Source: Eretmocerus hayati (lineage: Eukaryota > Arthropoda > Insecta > Hymenoptera > Aphelinidae). Taken from it: DNA of 64,000 nucleotides. Below are positions 54,991 through 64,000 of this stretch, piece by piece. The stretch lies in NCBI GenBank assembly GCA_029851415.1, contig CM056743.1, positions 75,658,186 through 75,722,185 on the forward strand, written 5' to 3'. Within the stretch, counting starts at the first letter, position 1. Each line of letters opens with the position of its first letter. A program made the translations under genes and the position numbers. The notes under the pieces are model-generated. The model was not told the DNA's origin. It saw nothing but the letters and a program-made list of their open reading frames with translations, and did not search any database.

Positions 54991-55040
54991 CTCATCCGGA
55001 TGGCTTTTCTATACGTTTCTATCCATCTCTTGCAGCAGGG

Positions 55041-57100
55041 CTAGACGAATCTAGAGGTGAGCGAATCGTTTTGAACAACTTGACATCATCTGCATAAATC
55101 AACATCTGTGAAAATTCAATTACATTTGGAAGATCATTAATGAACAAGATAAAAAGAAGTGGACCCAAATGAGATCCTTGGGGAACTCCTGATGTAACTG
55201 AAAAAGGAGCAGATTTCGAATCTTTGAACCTCACAATTTGTGATCTGTTTTGTAGATAAGAAGATAACCATCTCAGAAGGTGACCACCAACTCCCAAAGT
55301 CTCCAATTTTTCAAGTAGAATACCATGGTCTAGAAAATCGAAAGCCTTAGAAAAATCTAAATATACTGCATCAGTCTGCTGACAAGCCTCGAAATTTGAA
55401 CTTATAAAATCTACATATGTTAGTAAGTTGGTGACAATGGATCTATTTTTCATAAATCCATGTTGAGACTTATGAATCATAGAAACAAAGTAATCTCTTA
55501 ATAAATCTGCAATACAAGCATCCAGAAGTTTAGGGAATACATCCATGATAGAAATCGGTCTGTAATTGATTATATCATCAACTCTTCCATCTTTATGTAT
55601 GGCAGTCACAAAAGAAGACTTCCATATACTAGGCAGAACTCCATTATTAAGTGATTTATTGAAAAGAATATGCAAAGGCTCAACTAAAGAGCTTGCCAGT
55701 TTCTTGACAAAGATATTGGGAATACCATCTGGCCCTGAACTACCATTGCATTTCAGCATTCCTATACGTTTTAAAATTTCACCACGATCAATAGTCAAAT
55801 CCAAATTCATCATATTGCAATTATCGATCACTTCTGGGTTTATACTAGAGAGCTTATATGATGATTTTAATTGGCTTGCGAAAAATTCTACAATCACTGA
55901 TTCATCATTCGATCTTTGACCATTGAACTCCATTGATTTGGGATGACTCATCTTTTTTGCTGAATTACTTGCATATTTCCAGAAAGATTTGATGTTTTTA
56001 AAAAGATTATTCTCCACTTCATCTATGTATTTCCTGTAACAAACTCTGGATGAACGAATTACCTCAGCTCTCAATTTCTTGAACTCTATATAATCCGAAT
56101 GATTATTTGTGAACTCCCATTTATCAAATGCATTTCTCTTCTTTTTAATAATTAACTTCAACTCAGTGCTATACCAACATGGAAAATTGTCTTGAGATTC
56201 ACGTTTTACAGGAACATGTTCAACAATATTCTGATTCAGTATTTTATAAAATGAATTCAAGTTTTCTTCTAGAGAGTTATTAAGGAAAACACCATGCCAA
56301 TCAATATCATCTAACTTTTTTGCAATAGTAACATAATTAGCCTTATAGAAATTTCTTCCAGATCTACATTGATTATCAACTGATTTTACGCAAGGACAGT
56401 AAAATAACATAGGTATATGATGACTATCTGGGGCTACAATCCAATCATCAAAACCTTGAACTGGTTTCATAAATTTAGACGAAGTGAATAATAAATCAAG
56501 AGAGTAACCTTTTACTGGATTGACAGGATAGACTTGCAAAAGATCTAAATAGGAAAAATTATTAGATAATATACTTGCTACTTCTCTGACATTTTTAGAT
56601 TCCTCCTTCCTAAATGAATGATGAAGTGGAGAAGATAACCATTCTACTGAAGGTATATTATAATCACCAAACAAATGTACCTCATGATGAGGAAACTTTT
56701 CAGCTAGAGATTGAACGATGAAAACATGATCTTGATATAGTTTTGGACCACCATTTGGAGGCAAATAAACTCCCCCGACAATACATTTGAATGAACCATT
56801 GTCAATTTTCACAAATAACTGCTCAACATTGGATTTTATCGAGCATAAACTAGAATTAAGAGAGTGTTTCACAGCAATCAAAATACCGCCACCATCAGCT
56901 GCCACACTTGTTTCTTGAGATCTGTCCAGTCGATATAGGTCATAACCCTTCAGACCCAGTTGATGGTTTTGAATCCTGTCATTGAGCCATGTTTCAGTGA
57001 GGATGAACACATCAGGCAGGGGCACTATCAAGTTCCATGATTGTTGCAGAATTGATAACTTAGTCCTCAGTCCTCTCACATTTTGATAATAGAAATACAC
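55041..57100 (-). CDS. LINE ORF2, endonuclease and reverse transcriptase (5' portion)
   Basis: Minus frame. APE-type endonuclease at residues 1-240: YYQNVRGLRTK, VFILTETWLND, GGVYLPPNG, FGDYNIPSVEWL and SHHIPML. The RT follows from about residue 440: KCNGSSGPDGIPNIFVKKLA, INYRPISIMDVFPKLLD, YLDFSKAFDFLDH, SGVPQGSHLGPLLFILF and catalytic YADDVKLF. The frame is intact to DSS, where the 8.6-kb element begins. The product nicks target DNA and copies element RNA. Confidence 0.94.
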
Positions 57101-57113
57101 ATTACTTTCCTCT

Positions 57114-58550
57114 TTACGGTTGAAATGTCACATTGTTTGCAGAGCTTGCTTTACTTCCATGAGCGTTGTTTATAGTATGCTCATCAACTGAACAAGGTTT
57201 ACCATGTATATATTTTATAACTTTCTTATTGAGATTAGCTGCATTGTGAGATTCCATCATTTTCTTCAAACCAGCCATATAGGCCCTTTCTTGTGGAGTT
57301 CTGTCTGCTGATACCTCCAATGGTGCAACCAATTTAGCTTTGTTCTTTAGAATGCTCCATACATATTCCTCTTTAGGAAAATTTACCACTAAAGGTCTTG
57401 CCTTGTTTGGTTGAAATTCACCTAGTCTTCTACATGAAAACTTAGATAGATCAATATCGGTGAATACAGAGAATGAATTTCTTATGGCATCATAATCTGT
57501 AACAGGTGATTTACTATCTTGAAGATTATGTAGAATGATATCCTTCATTCTTTTATTCCTTTCCTTAACCTCAACAGCTGCATCCTCTAGTAGGTTACCA
57601 TATAGATTAGGATCCGAAGGTATAATTGCTCCATTTGGAACTGACTTTTCCATTTCATTGAATTTCTTGGTTAGATCTCTAATTGTGTTGCGTTGGGATT
57701 CAAACTTACTATTCATTGATTTTTCTATACCATGTACAGTTTTTTCAATTGTCAAGACTTGAGATTCCAAACTGGTAACATTAGTATTACTCCACGAGAT
57801 TTTGTTTCCAAATGTATCAACCTTCTGTTTAAGTGATTCAATCTCAGATTCATTTTTACTAGATTTCAATTTGACTTCATCCACCTTTGAACCCAGTTGA
57901 ACTAGTGTAGCCGTTGAGTCTTTAATAGACTTCTTCAGTGATGAAATATCATTTACCATTTTGTCAAGCTGCTCATTCAAAGAATCTCTGTATGATGCAA
58001 ATTCAGCCTCTAACTCTTCAGTATTTTTTATATCAGCTTTGATTGATTCATGTAATACTCTGCCTTGATCATCAAATTTCTTGGATAATTGATCTCTAAG
58101 ATTCATCAAAAATATCATTACCTCATCCTCAGACTTTGAAGTGCGAGGTTTGTTGCAGTTTGTTTTGGTTTTGACATGAGAATAATTCTCTTCAATATCT
58201 GATGTAGAATTATTATTTTGACTTGATTTAGGAGACTGAGTATCATCATCCGATTCATTTTCATTAACACCATTCTTCGTTGATTCATTTTCAGACAACT
58301 GCTCATTTTGATCTTGATGTACATCATCATTATCATTTTCATCAGTCAATTTTTCCTGTTGCTCTTGACTTGCAGGATCATCAGGTTTTGGACAGCATTT
58401 GGAGAAAGATCCATCTGCCCTGGGGCCAGCTCTTCCAGCACAAGATTTATGAAACCAAGCACCACATGATGTGCATCTTTTCGCTTTTTTTATGTCACTG
58501 ATGGGCCCTTTTAAAGGACATAGGAAACACTTCTCCAATGTCCCACACAT
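57114..58550 (-). CDS. LINE ORF1 protein with PHD-like finger
   Basis: 478 residues. A cysteine-rich PHD-like module at residues 8-52 (CFLCPLKGPIS, CTSCGAWFHKSC, SKCC) is followed by an acidic low-complexity stretch, a long coiled coil (about 150-310) and an RRM-like region (IILHNLQDSK, FSCRRLGEFQPNKARPLVV), ending NNVTFQP. It ends 13 bp before ORF2. PHD fingers are known in ORF1 of CR1-like LINEs. It is an RNA-binding chaperone for the element. No stop or frameshift. Confidence 0.9.
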   Translation of the reverse strand: MCGTLEKCFLCPLKGPISDIKKAKRCTSCGAWFHKSCAGRAGPRADGSFSKCCPKPDDPASQEQQEKLTDENDNDDVHQDQNEQLSENESTKNGVNENESDDDTQSPKSSQNNNSTSDIEENYSHVKTKTNCNKPRTSKSEDEVMIFLMNLRDQLSKKFDDQGRVLHESIKADIKNTEELEAEFASYRDSLNEQLDKMVNDISSLKKSIKDSTATLVQLGSKVDEVKLKSSKNESEIESLKQKVDTFGNKISWSNTNVTSLESQVLTIEKTVHGIEKSMNSKFESQRNTIRDLTKKFNEMEKSVPNGAIIPSDPNLYGNLLEDAAVEVKERNKRMKDIILHNLQDSKSPVTDYDAIRNSFSVFTDIDLSKFSCRRLGEFQPNKARPLVVNFPKEEYVWSILKNKAKLVAPLEVSADRTPQERAYMAGLKKMMESHNAANLNKKVIKYIHGKPCSVDEHTINNAHGSKASSANNVTFQP

Positions 58551-58918
58551 GATAGCAATAAGAATTTAGTGCACAAATACTGAGCAAACTAAACTGATTT
58601 TAGGTTAGCTTTATACATTCATACACTAACCACGTATTATATAAAATCTCAGTCTGGATAATGAAATGAATCACTCCTATTCTATTCTCCTAAGTAGATG
58701 ACAAGTAATAACTGAATAATAAGTACTAAGAAATACTAATAAATAAAAATTTTATCAAAGCACATTGAAAAATGATGTGATATGATGCGCCACCTATTGG
58801 CAAGTCTCCTAGTGGCAAGATATTGCGAGAAAAATTTTTTCGGGGACCTAGGTGGAGTTTGAGTACTGCCGCACCTAGAGCGTTCCTTATTTGAACTGTA
58901 CCCTTTTAAATCTCAGTA

Positions 58919-60225
58919 ATGGCGGGAGACTTGGGAGGGAAAGACTCACTCCAGAGTCCTCCCAATATAAATTTGATGTGTCACCCTAATCAAAAAGCCC
59001 CATATGTAGTGTGTCTTTTGTGCGATGGAATTTTCCATAAGAGCGATTTCCTATCCAAGAAAAACTCGAGATTCATCTTTAATGTGACTGGAATTTGCCA
59101 TGAACATGAGGACGAAAACTTAACCTCAAAAGATGATAATAAGAACAGCAAAGTGCTACTAGTGAAAAGTCAAACTGAATTAAAAATCCTAGGGAGAAAA
59201 CTTGATCAAACGGAAGGAAAATACCAAAAATTCAAATTACATTGCGCATCATTAGAGAAAAATGGAAAAGAATTAACTCAGGAGCACAAAAACTACAGCG
59301 ACTCAAGTGAAGCTGATACAAAGTATATTGAACTGTACAAGAAGCTGAATAATGAAATGGCAGACGAAAATAGAATACCAAATAATCTCAATGTGGAGCT
59401 GAAAGAGAACAACAACCTTCTGAAAGAAAAAATGGATGGAATGGTAACAAAAAATTCATATGCCCAAGCTACTAACATGGTGAAAATTCCTAACGTCTCA
59501 CTCAGTATCCCAAGTATAATCATTACACCAAAGGACAAAAACAATGTGGAAAACATGATGAAAACCAGTGAGAAAATATTAGCGAATAACTCAAACATCC
59601 AGATCCAGAGAGTAACTAATAACAGGAGCAAGATCTTCATAAGTTGCAAGATGGTGAAAGACGTTGAAATTGCAGAAAACCTACTATTGGAGAGTGATCA
59701 AGATCGTAAGATAGAAGTTGAAAAGAAAAAAAATCCTCTGGTGAAGATTAATGGAATCAACTTGGAAGAAGACTTTGGCGAGTTAGACGATACTAAAATT
59801 CAGCAGGACATTCACACCAGGAACAACCTCACTGAGATGGACAAATTCAAGATTCAGCACAAATTTTTCAACAGAACAACAAATACATGGACAATAATAG
59901 CAGAAGTGAATGCAAAGACATATAGTAAATTCATGCCTGAAAGAAAGATATTCATTGGTTGTAGTCGACTAATTGTTTATGATGAATTTAACTTGAATAT
60001 TGTTAAAAATGTTGTAAATATGGTCATACAGCCAAGATCTGCAACTCTGTAGACTCTTATTGTAGGTTCTGTGCTGACAAGCATGAAAGTTATACCTGCA
60101 AGAATAAAAATGACCCATACTGTATAAACTGCTTTGAATCCAATGAAATGTATAAAGCAAACAGAAAGTTGAGACATTGTGCAGATGACAAGAAATTGTG
60201 TGAATCATACAAGTATTTACTGTAA
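58919..60225 (+). pseudogene. LINE ORF1 with CCHC zinc knuckles
   Basis: Open 58919-60052 (377 residues): N-terminal CLLCDGIFH module, Lys-rich coiled coil, central segment SIIITPKDKNNVENMMKTSE and an RRM-like IFISCKMVKDVEIAENLL. A frame change near 60000 leads to the knuckles KYGHTAKIC, YCRFCADKHESYTC and YCINCFESN, ending 60223-60225. Without the shift it would be a gag-like nucleic-acid-binding protein of about 435 residues. Confidence 0.85.
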
Positions 60226-60382
60226 AGACCAGTGAAGAAATGATTACCCATTTGACCCACTCAACAAAAATGGAAGATTTTGATCATCAGAGCATGAGTG
60301 GCTCCAACAACGATGAACAAAATGAACAGAATTTCATAGTCGCAGAGGAAATCTTATCAAGATCAGGTGAACTTGACAGTAC

Positions 60383-60765
60383 ATGGATATGAACACCGAT
60401 GGCACTTTAATAATTTATGTGAATATTAGAAGCCTGAATAAGAACATTGGCGAACTTGAGTCAATACTTATGCAATTGAAAATTAAATAAAAAATCATTA
60501 TTTGTACTGAAAAATGGCTGAGCAATCACAGTGCGAGTTTTTTGACTTTGGAAGGGTATATGTTGTAAACAAATGGAGGAGTCATCAACAAAGCAGATGA
60601 AGTAGCAGTATATGTTTCTTGTGACATAAAACACCAGTGTGAAGTGATTGACATTGGACCAACAAAATTAATGGACATTGAGGTGTATTCACATGAATAT
60701 GGTGAGTTAAGAGTTAGCGGCTTGTACAGGTCTCATCAAATCTGTACAGGTCTCATCAAATCTGG
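60383..60765 (+). pseudogene. LINE ORF2 endonuclease N-terminus, decayed
   Basis: ATG at 60383; the frame reads LIIYVNIRSLNKNIGELESI, then IIICTEKWLSNHS, and IDIGPTKLMDIEVYSHEYGE further on after stop codons and frame changes. Catalytic WL context matches APE endonucleases (TETWL with Thr changed to Lys). Cut off at 60765. Confidence 0.75.
60724..60763 (+). repeat. 20-bp tandem duplication at LINE junction
   Basis: TGTACAGGTCTCATCAAATC occurs twice without a gap, exactly where one LINE ends and the next begins. Confidence 0.95.
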
Positions 60766-61039
60766 TCTGCCGTAGGTGGCGCTTAAAAGTAGTATAGACT
60801 AAAGTATTTATGCTCATGTTTCATTACAAAAATGCATTCAAAGTTTGAGAAACTCTGAAAACGGTGTGTTTCGAGAAAAGTATTAAATAGTTCTCCTACA
60901 AAACCATATAATGAGTTGTAAAATCACAGTGATTGCTCTTGATTAGTTGGATTCTAGAAGATAACCTCGAAATCTCGCAGTTCACGCCCTGCGGGAGCTG
61001 TAGTACAACAGTGCCTATATATTCCAGTACTTATATAAA

Positions 61040-62100
61040 ATGAGTGAAGGAGAGATTTACTGCTTTCTGTGCCCTGATAAAGGGCCTATAACCAAAAGTG
61101 TTAAATGTGCGAAATGTCACGAAACGTTCCATCCCTCTTGCTCTGAAAGAGCTGGTGATGGCACACGTGGCTCATTCATTAAGTGCTGTGGTGGATTCAT
61201 CAAAGATGATAAAGCACCTAATCTGATTACTATGAGGATAAACAAAATCTATCATCCACTTCGTCTGACGAAGATGACAGCGATGGCTCGCAAGATAGCT
61301 TAATAGATGCAGATATGTCAATCTCTCAAATGTTTGTGAAGATGAAAGACTTCATGAATAGAAAAGTGGAGAGTATAAACTTACATACAGACAAGAAAAC
61401 AGCAATCATATCTAAGAAGATTGATGTACTTGGCTGCCAGGTAAATAAATTAGAAGCTAATATGAGCATCATTGATGAACGTGTGACTGAGCTTGAGAAG
61501 TCTTGTTTGTCTAATCCTCAAGAAATGTACAATCAGATGTATAATGAAGTTAATGAAAGACTTGTTCGCAGTAAACATGTGATAGCTCTGAATGTTCCTG
61601 AAAGCATGAAGGATACAGCTATTCAAAAACTATTTGCAAGATTGTTCAGTGATGCTCCTTTTGATTTAACTGGTTTAAGCTTTAGTCGACTGGGAGCACA
61701 ATCTAGAAACAATGATAAACAAAGGCCTGTAAAGCTCATTTTAGAATCTGCAGATGATGCCAAATGGATCCTAATTAATCAGAAATCATTCAATTGTGGG
61801 AATATCAAGTTTGTCAACAATCGTACCCCAAATCAACAACAATACTTAGCTCAATTAGCAAGGGAAGTTGAAACACTAGAAAAGGCTGGTTATTTGAATA
61901 CCACAATCAAGTACAGGAAAGGTATACCTGTAATTATCAAAAATAATCATGGAAGTGATGATGAAACAAGAAATGAAGAAAATGTGTCGAATAATCGTTC
62001 TGGTCAAGCAAGTAAAACAAAGAGAAATTTACAGCCTGTGCTGAATAATCAAGTTGGAGCTGCTGGTGGAAAGGCCTCAAGAAGTAAGAAAAAAAACTAA
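61040..62100 (+). pseudogene. LINE ORF1 with PHD-like finger, one frameshift
   Basis: The first part, 61040 to about 61235, contains YCFLCPDKGPITKSVKCAKC and HETFHPSCSERAG, a PHD-like module closely related to that of the left-hand LINE. A shift near 61235 leads into SSTSSDEDDSDGSQDSLIDA and the ORF 61315-62100. That ORF has a coiled coil (LGCQVNKLEANMSIIDERVT), an RRM-like HVIALNVPESMKD and SFSRLGAQSRNND, and a basic C-terminus ending SRSKKKN. Confidence 0.87.
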
Positions 62101-62114
62101 CTAGAAGACAAACT

Positions 62115-64000
62115 GAAGTTGAATTATACTTGCATTATGTGGGCAGTCTAAAAAACAGAATAACAGTATTCAAGAATAATGTGTTATCATCGAGTGTTGA
62201 ATATGACATTATATGCATCGTAGAGACATGGTTTGATGAGGCTGTGCTTGATAGTGAATTGAATATACCTGGATTTAACTTTGTGAGGACTGATAGAAAC
62301 TTTAGAACATGCAATAAATCTAGAGAAGGAGGATTGCTCATTTATATAAGGAATCATCTCAAGTTTCAAGTTGTGAGCAAGTATGCTGCTGATTTTGAGT
62401 TTATGTTGCTGAGACTGAATACTACACACAAAAGTACGCTGCTCAGCCTGTGCTATCTTCCACCTATATCAAGTACATCAGCAAATGAATTCTTGTCTAC
62501 GAATGATATCATACTGGAATATTGGGAGGCTGCATTAGAAAAATACCCAGAGGATAACATGATTGTTTGTGGTGATTTCAACTTGCCTGGATTCACATGG
62601 ATAGAAGGTGAGGATATGCTGTACAGTGAAGGTTTCCACCAAAACGCTGCTATCAGGGAAAGAGTACAGAAATTGGAGCTGACTGTGAATCAATTAGGTC
62701 TTACGAAATGTTTTGGTGAAAAAAATTCTAAAGGAAACATTTTAGGTTTAATATTCACTGATATATCAAATTCATCTTTTTGTGTAAGTGAAGATCCGCT
62801 TATCGACTCTGATTCTCATCACTCTGGATATGCTTACCGGTTTCTTATCAAAGACACCGCGGGATGGGATACTGGGGAATACTTTTTCAACTATAATCAA
62901 GCAGATTTTACTAGTATCAACAATGATTTGTCGAATATTAACTGGATTGACTTTAGTGATTGCATGGGTTTAGATTCAGCAGTAGATAAATTCAATAACC
63001 TTCTTTTCCAAATAATTAGCTGTAACGTCCCGTGCAAGCAAAGTTATCCTTCTGAATATCCTATATGGTTTTCTGCTTCGATAAAAAATGAGATTTGGTA
63101 TAAGAAGGAACTCCATGCTAAGTTCAAAGAAAATAATTCTCCAAACGACTATGAAATTCTTCGCAAGCAGAGATCAAAATGTAAGAGACTTGTTGATGAA
63201 GCCTACAAATCTTATGTGAGTCGGATTGAACTTGGAATACAAAATGACTCTAAACACTTTTGGAAATTCGTAAATTCTAAAGAGAATAGCAACAGTATAC
63301 CGATAAATTTTCAATTAGGTAATAAGACATCAAATGATGTTCATGGCGCTGTTGATCTTTTTGCTGATTATTTCTCGTCTTTCTATAAAAAGACTGATGT
63401 TGATGAGATGTCAAAAATATTAGAATCAGAATCACACCATCATATCCACCATTTGACAATCGAAGAATATGAAATTATGGAAGAATTTCATAGTTTAAAG
63501 GAGTGCCTAGGGTTGGGGCCTGATGGTATTCATGCAAAGTTTGTATAAAAGTGTGGATGTTACTTAGTGGATCCTTTGTATATTTTATTCAAATGGTCGT
63601 TGGATGAAGGCTACTTCCCATTATTATGGAAAAAGAGCTGGATTTCACCTATTCCAAAATCAGGCGATCTCCACAATGTGAATAATTATAGACCGATTTC
63701 TAAATTTTGTATCTTTGCGAAAATTTTTGACTCGCTTGTGGAAAAGAAATTATCATCAAAGTTACACTCTGTGATTGTTCCACAACAGCACGGTTTCATG
63801 CCTCATCAATCTACAACAACGAATCTCGTTGTTTTCACGGAATCTGTGGTGGATGCCTTTAATAATGGACTGCAATTGGACGTAATATATACGGATATGG
63901 TCAAAGCCTTTGATTCATTTAATCATGACATTTTGTTGGAGAAACTAAAGAAATATGGTGTTGATGGTAGGATGCTGAGTTGGATAAAGTCATTTCTCAC
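62115..64000 (+). pseudogene. LINE ORF2, endonuclease and RT, partial
   Basis: Endonuclease: LKNRITVFKNNVLSS, IICIVETWFDEAV, LLSLCYLPPIS, VCGDFNLPGFTWI and DSDSHHSGYAY (His). The RT begins LKECLGLGPDGIHAKFV, is broken by TAA at 63546-63548, and continues in frame: NNYRPISKFCIFAKIFD, PQQHGFMPHQSTTTNLV and DMVKAFDSFNHDILL. The window ends before the YADD motif. Apart from that stop it appears intact. Confidence 0.9.

Larger units (their letters stand above)
46449..55040. mobile_element. 8.6-kb TIR element filled with satellite DNA
   Basis: Both ends carry the same 22-bp inverted repeat beginning CCCTGCTGCAAGAGATGG (46449-46470 and 55019-55040), flanked by CT on each side (2-bp target duplication). 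It interrupts the codon series for DSSRLQRDL in a LINE RT. The interior is a 94-bp-type satellite array (about 46480-51840) and an opposed array of about 142 bp (about 51840-54990), with one MITE. No transposase or other credible gene; ORFs up to about 156 codons are read-through of repeats. By structure it is a large non-autonomous DNA transposon. The responsible transposase is unknown. Confidence 0.88.
45505..58700 (-). mobile_element. CR1-like LINE, full length, split by an 8.6-kb insert
   Basis: Two ORFs on the minus strand (ORF1 57114-58550, ORF2 57100 to 45660 across the insert). A short 3' UTR and a microsatellite-like tail (CAAATAAACAAATAAACAAA on the minus strand, 45505-45527) follow. 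Without the insert the element is about 4.6 kb. A PHD-type ORF1, an APE-type endonuclease and GVPQGSHLGPLLF in RT fit the CR1/Daphne/Crack group. The 5' end is approximate. Both ORFs are free of stops apart from the insertion, so the copy may have been competent when it was hit. Confidence 0.88.
58850..60765 (+). mobile_element. Truncated LINE with zinc-knuckle ORF1
   Basis: ORF1 and the beginning of ORF2 only. Oriented opposite to the CR1-like element at its left. ORF1 with CCHC knuckles, not a PHD finger, places it in a different lineage (Jockey/I-like). It ends inside the endonuclease where the next LINE begins. Confidence 0.8.
60766..64000 (+). mobile_element. CR1-like LINE, right end outside window
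   Basis: 5' UTR from about 60766, ORF1 61040-62100, ORF2 from about 62115 past the window edge. Same domain plan as the LINE at 45.5-58.7 kb (PHD-like ORF1, APE, RT). Inserted into or abutting the truncated LINE on its left. Confidence 0.87.

Overview
This is a repeat-dominated stretch of an animal nuclear genome, most likely an arthropod and plausibly an insect. The inference rests on the transposon repertoire: CR1/Jockey-type LINEs, Ty3/gypsy elements, a P-element-type transposase, a Ginger-type element and piggyBac-like TTAA elements. It also rests on an endogenous fragment of an arthropod mononegavirus-type glycoprotein and on spliced, intron-bearing remnants. There are no operons or bacterial-type genes, and no conventional host gene could be identified. 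Nearly everything recognisable is a mobile element, a fragment of one, or satellite DNA.

Layout. 1-1.64 kb: 5'-truncated LINE reverse transcriptase (minus). 2.4-4.6 kb: viral-like remnants, a decayed glycoprotein (minus) and an unidentified decayed ORF (plus). 4.85-13.15 kb: gene-poor DNA with three large inverted repeats, a direct-repeat pair and a short CGCG-rich satellite block. 13.15-18.76 kb: about 75-bp CGCG-rich satellite arrays enclosing a 2.8-kb Ginger-type transposon with an internally deleted integrase. 19.9-24.9 kb: a gypsy-type element (minus) with no integrase seen and an OTU-protease-like ORF after RNase H. 24.99-25.26 kb: LINE fragment. 25.4-33.3 kb: a nearly complete gypsy element (plus) with two LTRs, carrying three nested insertions. 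33.8-35.7 kb: two tRNA-like SINE-like copies and a foldback element. 37.0-44.2 kb: decayed P-element/THAP9-type transposase (minus), whose 4.07-kb first intron holds two composite TIR elements, each with another element nested inside. 45.5-58.7 kb: one CR1-like LINE (minus, PHD-finger ORF1) split by an 8.6-kb insertion made almost wholly of satellite DNA. 58.8-64 kb: two further LINEs (plus), the second running off the window.

The most unusual object is the 8,592-bp insert at 46,449-55,040. It has 22-bp terminal inverted repeats and a 2-bp target duplication, and it sits precisely inside the reverse-transcriptase frame of the LINE. Its interior is two different satellite families, one with recent 974-bp higher-order duplications. 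It looks like a non-autonomous transposon that carries and amplifies satellite DNA. An 812-bp palindrome at 42,941-43,752 also begins CCCTG and has a 2-bp duplication, so the same transposition machinery may have moved both.

Limits: all assignments come from reading translations and repeats by eye. Clade names, identities and boundaries without a visible target duplication are approximate.
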